Positions 61,483-64,000 of a stretch of 64,000 nt of DNA are shown in pieces. The position numbers were made by a program, and so were the translations under genes. This stretch comes from Roseovarius mucosus DSM 17069 (GTDB lineage: Bacteria; Pseudomonadota; Alphaproteobacteria; Rhodobacterales; Rhodobacteraceae), in NCBI RefSeq assembly GCF_000768555.3, contig NZ_KN293988.1, positions 1 through 64,000 of the forward strand, written 5' to 3'. How positions within the stretch are numbered: the first letter of the stretch is position 1; each line of letters opens with the position of its first letter. Below the pieces are notes generated by a model. The model did not search any database. It saw only the letters and a program-made list of their open reading frames with translations, and had not been told where the DNA came from.

Positions 61483-62148
61483 TCTTTGCCAGTCCCTGAC
61501 GCCGATGAAGACGAGCGGGGTCAGGGTCAGAGCGCCCAGTCCGATTGCAGCCCAGGCAGCACGGGAGGTGTCTCCGCTGACGGCTTCGTTGCCGAAATGC
61601 GCGAGTACGAAACTGGCAGGAATAATTCCGGCTAACGTGGCCAGTCCGAAGCGCCAGAAATGCAGTCGGCTGAGCCCCGCTGCATAGCTGACAATATCGA
61701 ACGAAACGAATGGTAACAGCCGACTGATAAAAACCGTGAATGTTAGCGCGTTCTGAGAGCCAAGCCAGCCAACATCGATCTTGTCGCCAAACCATTGCCG
61801 CAATACGTCCCGACCCAAAAACCGGGCGAGAACGAAGGCTGCAAGAGCGCCGAATTCGGCACCGAGAACGATGTAAACTGTTCCGACGGTGTGGCCGTAG
61901 GCCGCGCCTGCAGCCAGTGCGATGGGTGCACTTGGGATCGGCGTGGCCACGATCGCTATCGTCATCAGTCCGACGACTAAAATTGGCCCCCAGATACCTG
62001 CAGCCATGACCCAAGCAGAGATCCTGTCGCCGTTCAGGCGGGTCAGGGTGTCGGGCAGCGGTCCGAACGCAAGGACCAGCAAGGCCGCCGCGAATGCCAG
62101 CGCGATGGCGGTCTTGACGGTTGGTGTGAGCGTATTGTTACGGTTCAT
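61462..62148 (-). CDS. TVP38/TMEM64-family membrane protein
   Basis: The 228-residue protein has six or so helices and the SNARE-associated (DedA/VTT) domain: ATPIPSAPIALAAGAAYGHTVGTVYIVLGAEFGALAAFVLARFLGRD, then FISRLLPFVSFDIVSYAAGLSRLHFWRF, the conserved second re-entrant loop. VTT proteins of this fold scramble or move lipids; the bacterial role is poorly defined. It ends 96 bases before lgt, with a possible weak promoter of the shared ECF-type in between. Confidence 0.87.
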   Translation of the reverse strand: MNRNNTLTPTVKTAIALAFAAALLVLAFGPLPDTLTRLNGDRISAWVMAAGIWGPILVVGLMTIAIVATPIPSAPIALAAGAAYGHTVGTVYIVLGAEFGALAAFVLARFLGRDVLRQWFGDKIDVGWLGSQNALTFTVFISRLLPFVSFDIVSYAAGLSRLHFWRFGLATLAGIIPASFVLAHFGNEAVSGDTSRAAWAAIGLGALTLTPLVFIGVRDWQRCRLRHD

Positions 62149-62186
62149 CTGCGCCTCATGTCAGGTCAAGGGCATCGAGAGAGACT

Positions 62187-62615
62187 TCAGGCCGCGTCCA
62201 AAGCGGCCCGGAGCAAATCGCGGACTTGATCGGCGACTTCGTGCAACTCGGCGTTCTCTACCGCTTGCATAGAGGCCACAGGGTCAATGGCGCTGATTTC
62301 GGTGCCTCCGTCCATCTGGCGCAGAATCACATTGCAGGGCAGCATCGCGCCGATGCGCGGCTCGATTTCGATGGCCTTGTGGGCCATGCCCGGATTGCAG
62401 GCACCAAGGATGCGATAGGGCGCCATCTCCACACCCAGCTTCTTTTTCATCGTCGCCTTCACGTCGATCTCGGTCAGTACGCCAAAGCCCTTTTCTGTCA
62501 ATGCATCGCGGACGCGCATTTCAGCGTCGCCCAAGGCGACATCTTTCAAGACACGATCATAGGTATAGGCCAATTCGATTTTCTCCCTTTCGGATTTTCT
62601 GTGGTTGCTGCTCAT
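62187..62615 (-). CDS. DUF302-domain protein
   Basis: The 142-residue cytoplasmic protein matches DUF302: a helix VRDALTEKGFGVLTEIDVKATMKKKLGVEMAPYRILGACNPGMAHKAIEIEPRIGAMLPCNVIL, followed by ISAIDPVASMQAVENAEL. The GACNP Cys and the MLPCNV Cys are conserved in the family. Its function is unknown; genes of this kind often occur with thiol or metal stress functions. The start could be the ATG at 62615 or an in-frame codon near YTYDRV. It is 39 bases upstream of the TVP38 gene. Confidence 0.85.
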   Translation of the reverse strand: MSSNHRKSEREKIELAYTYDRVLKDVALGDAEMRVRDALTEKGFGVLTEIDVKATMKKKLGVEMAPYRILGACNPGMAHKAIEIEPRIGAMLPCNVILRQMDGGTEISAIDPVASMQAVENAELHEVADQVRDLLRAALDAA

Positions 62616-62689
62616 TGCCTGGACTTGGCAAGTCCGGACGCGGTCTGGTGTTGCGTCCGGATGTTTTCGGATCAGACGTTTGGGGAAGC

Positions 62690-62711
62690 GGCGCCAGTCA
62701 GAGCTGGCGCC
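62690..62711 (-). terminator. Hairpin after the EF-hand gene
   Basis: A perfect eight-base stem GGCGCCAG/CTGGCGCC with a six-base loop begins eight bases after the EF-hand stop. No U run follows, so it could be a Rho-dependent pause or mRNA end structure. Confidence 0.45.
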
Positions 62712-62718
62712 GAACCTC

Positions 62719-63303
62719 TCAATTGTCGTTCATCATGGTGCCGTCGCCCATGCCCTGGCCATTGCCGGGCTGACCCTGCGACTGCGCCATGTTCGACCGC
62801 ATCATCTGCATCCGTTCCATCATTTCGGCAGGCGCCACCATCTCTTCCGCCGTCACCGCGCCGTCACCGTCGGCATCGAGGTGCTGGAATCGGTCCACCA
62901 TCATCTCGCGGATCATCGCGCTGTGAAGCGTTTCGAACTCTGCAATCGAGAGGGAGCCGTCGCCATCGCCGTCATATTCGGCAAGCTTGGCCTGCAGCTG
63001 CGTGCGCATCTCTTCAGGAGTGACCTTGCCGTCGCCATCAGCGTCCAGCATCTTCGTCATGCCTCCGCCCATCGGGCCCATAACGCCCATCATGCCGCCG
63101 CCCATCATGTTGCCATGCATGCGCTGCATCATATCCATCATTCCATCCATGCCCTCCATCATGCCCATCATGCCGGGGGCACCTCCTTGCGCGGCACCGG
63201 GTCCGGATTTTCCGCCGTGTCCGTGGTGGGACTCCGCGAACGCGGCACCGCCAAGGACGGTTGCAGTGAGGGTCATTGCAGCGAGTAGAGTATTGCGTTT
63301 CAT
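62719..63303 (-). CDS. Secreted EF-hand protein with Met/Gly-rich region
   Basis: The 194-residue protein has a signal peptide (cleavage near residue 23, GAAFA-ES), then SHHGHGGKSGP and a Met/Gly-rich segment (GMMGMMEGMDGMMDMMQRMHGNMMGGGMMG). Three EF-hand loops follow (DADGDGKVTPEE near 86, DGDGDGSLSIAE near 110, DADGDGAVTAEE near 144). The EF-hands bind calcium, and the His/Met part could bind copper or silver. A Met-rich tail MERMQMMRSNMA follows. It is divergent from the response-regulator gene and could be part of its regulon. Confidence 0.85.
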   Translation of the reverse strand: MKRNTLLAAMTLTATVLGGAAFAESHHGHGGKSGPGAAQGGAPGMMGMMEGMDGMMDMMQRMHGNMMGGGMMGVMGPMGGGMTKMLDADGDGKVTPEEMRTQLQAKLAEYDGDGDGSLSIAEFETLHSAMIREMMVDRFQHLDADGDGAVTAEEMVAPAEMMERMQMMRSNMAQSQGQPGNGQGMGDGTMMNDN

Positions 63304-63474
63304 TTAGGTTACCTCGTGTCAGTGTTGCGATACAGAACATATGGCAGATGCCTGTCGCGAAGGAATGCAGGGAGCGCAGGCGTTTTGTATCGGCAGGTCG
63401 CAAACGCGGGGCCTGTTACACTTCGTGACAAATCTCTTCGGGAAAGCACCCGGCATTCATCTAAAGGAAGGCTT

Positions 63475-64000
63475 ATGAGCGAACCGCCGCACATTCTTGT
63501 CGTCGATGACCACCGCGAAATCCGCGATGCCGTGACGCGCTACCTGGAAAAGAACGGGATGCGCGCAACGTCCGCGCGCGACGCGGTCGACATGGATGCG
63601 AAGCTTGCGAACGGCAAGTACGACCTCATCGTCCTCGATGTCATGATGCCGGGGGAAGATGGTCTTTCCGTGTGCCGCCGACTTTCGGCAAGTGGATCCG
63701 TTCCGATCCTGATGTTGACCGCGCTCGGGGAGGAAACCGACCGGATTGTTGGCCTTGAAATCGGCGCGGATGACTACCTAGCGAAACCCTTCAACCCGCG
63801 TGAACTGGTCGCCCGGATCAAGGCCATCCTGCGCCGTTCGACGAAAGCCGAACCCTATGCAGGTACACTTTCGGGCCGACGTATCGCATTTGCCCATTGG
63901 ATTCTGGACACGGACAGTCGGGTACTTTCGAACGAGGACGGTGAGCAAATCGATCTGACCAGCGCGGAATTCAAGCTTTTGACCGTCCTGCTGGAACGTC
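63475..64000 (+). CDS. OmpR-family response regulator, partial
   Basis: The frame opens at ATG 63475 (AAAGGAAG upstream) and runs off the window after about 175 residues. The receiver domain is complete: VVDDHREIRD with acidic residues near 10-11, the phosphorylated Asp in LIVLDVMMPGEDG near residue 54, MLTALGEE and the conserved Lys in DYLAKPFNP. The winged-helix output domain begins with ILDTDSRVLSNEDGEQIDLTSAEFKLL. A sensor kinase gene is expected just beyond the window. It is divergent from the EF-hand gene. Confidence 0.88.
   Translation, partial: MSEPPHILVVDDHREIRDAVTRYLEKNGMRATSARDAVDMDAKLANGKYDLIVLDVMMPGEDGLSVCRRLSASGSVPILMLTALGEETDRIVGLEIGADDYLAKPFNPRELVARIKAILRRSTKAEPYAGTLSGRRIAFAHWILDTDSRVLSNEDGEQIDLTSAEFKLLTVLLER

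Noticed and set aside
62960..63200. Dense CAT/ATC repeats on the plus strand, first seen as a possible repeat array
   Set aside because: They are the reverse complement of Met/Gly codons of the EF-hand protein.
63400..63425. TGTAAC on the minus strand upstream of the EF-hand gene
   Set aside because: The base group 16 positions later is ACCT, not CGTC, so it was not included in the regulon.

Overview
The window looks like DNA from an alphaproteobacterium of the Rhodobacterales (roseobacter) type. The basis is GC-rich coding, a TRAP transporter operon, an Rhodobacter-style Rieske protein, and family assignments made by reading the proteins. No rRNA, tRNA or CRISPR array was seen. The region has an accessory, island-like character: broken insertion sequences at the left end, one intact ISL3-type element, and dense copper, metal-stress and survival genes. 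The assignment to a genus, and whether this is plasmid or chromosome, cannot be settled here.

Layout. 1-2.4 kb: remnants of IS110, IS3 and IS701 elements. 2.8-5.8 kb: TRAP transporter dctQ-dctM-dctP with a clear terminator. 6-11.5 kb: RND pump, adaptor and two TetR regulators. 11.7-14.5 kb: HxlR regulator divergent from a dioxygenase, an NmrA-like reductase and a luciferase-fold protein. 14.6-19.5 kb: an YhiI-RbbA-YhhJ type ABC exporter. 19.6-21.4 kb: an ISL3 element that truncates the last gene of a leftward copper operon (21.4-28.9 kb). That operon encodes a Cys/His secreted protein, a lipoprotein, a TolC-like factor, a multicopper oxidase, two cupredoxins (one fused to CusF), an ABC membrane domain without an ATPase, cytochrome c and a sialidase-like protein. 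29-33.4 kb: a decayed CopZ-like domain and membrane proteins. 33.4-40.3 kb: a tightly coupled leftward chain from a small Cys-rich protein through DUF5676, an MBL/beta-CASP protein, an AMP-phosphorylase-like enzyme and a PRPP-synthetase-like enzyme to a copper ATPase. 41-45.5 kb: a leftward operon with a DUF3141 hydrolase, a small His-rich protein, FabI, Rieske and CBS-BON. 45.6-51 kb: two ECF sigma factors, an EamA transporter, CFA synthase and type II GAPDH. 51-58.8 kb: a CPD-type P-type ATPase followed by the complete arginine deiminase pathway. 59-64 kb: a DUF6629 protein, a third ECF sigma factor with Lgt, TVP38, DUF302, an EF-hand protein and the start of a response regulator.

The most interesting signal is regulatory. 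Three ECF sigma factors end in Cys-rich tails, like the copper-sensing CorE class. Five transcription units between 40 and 59 kb are preceded by TGTAA(C/T/G)-N16-CGTC in the right orientation, with identical 16-base spacing. A sixth unit has CGTAAG-N16-CGTC. The sites lie before one of the Cys-tailed sigma genes, CFA synthase with GAPDH, the DUF3141-FabI-Rieske operon, the Cys-rich/AMP-phosphorylase/CopA operon, the P-type ATPase/arginine deiminase operon and the EamA transporter. I infer one metal- or redox-responsive regulon that couples copper export, membrane lipid change, nucleotide salvage and oxygen-independent ATP formation. A separate textbook CueR-type promoter with a 19-base spacer lies inside the PRPP-synthetase-like gene and would add copper-specific control of copA.
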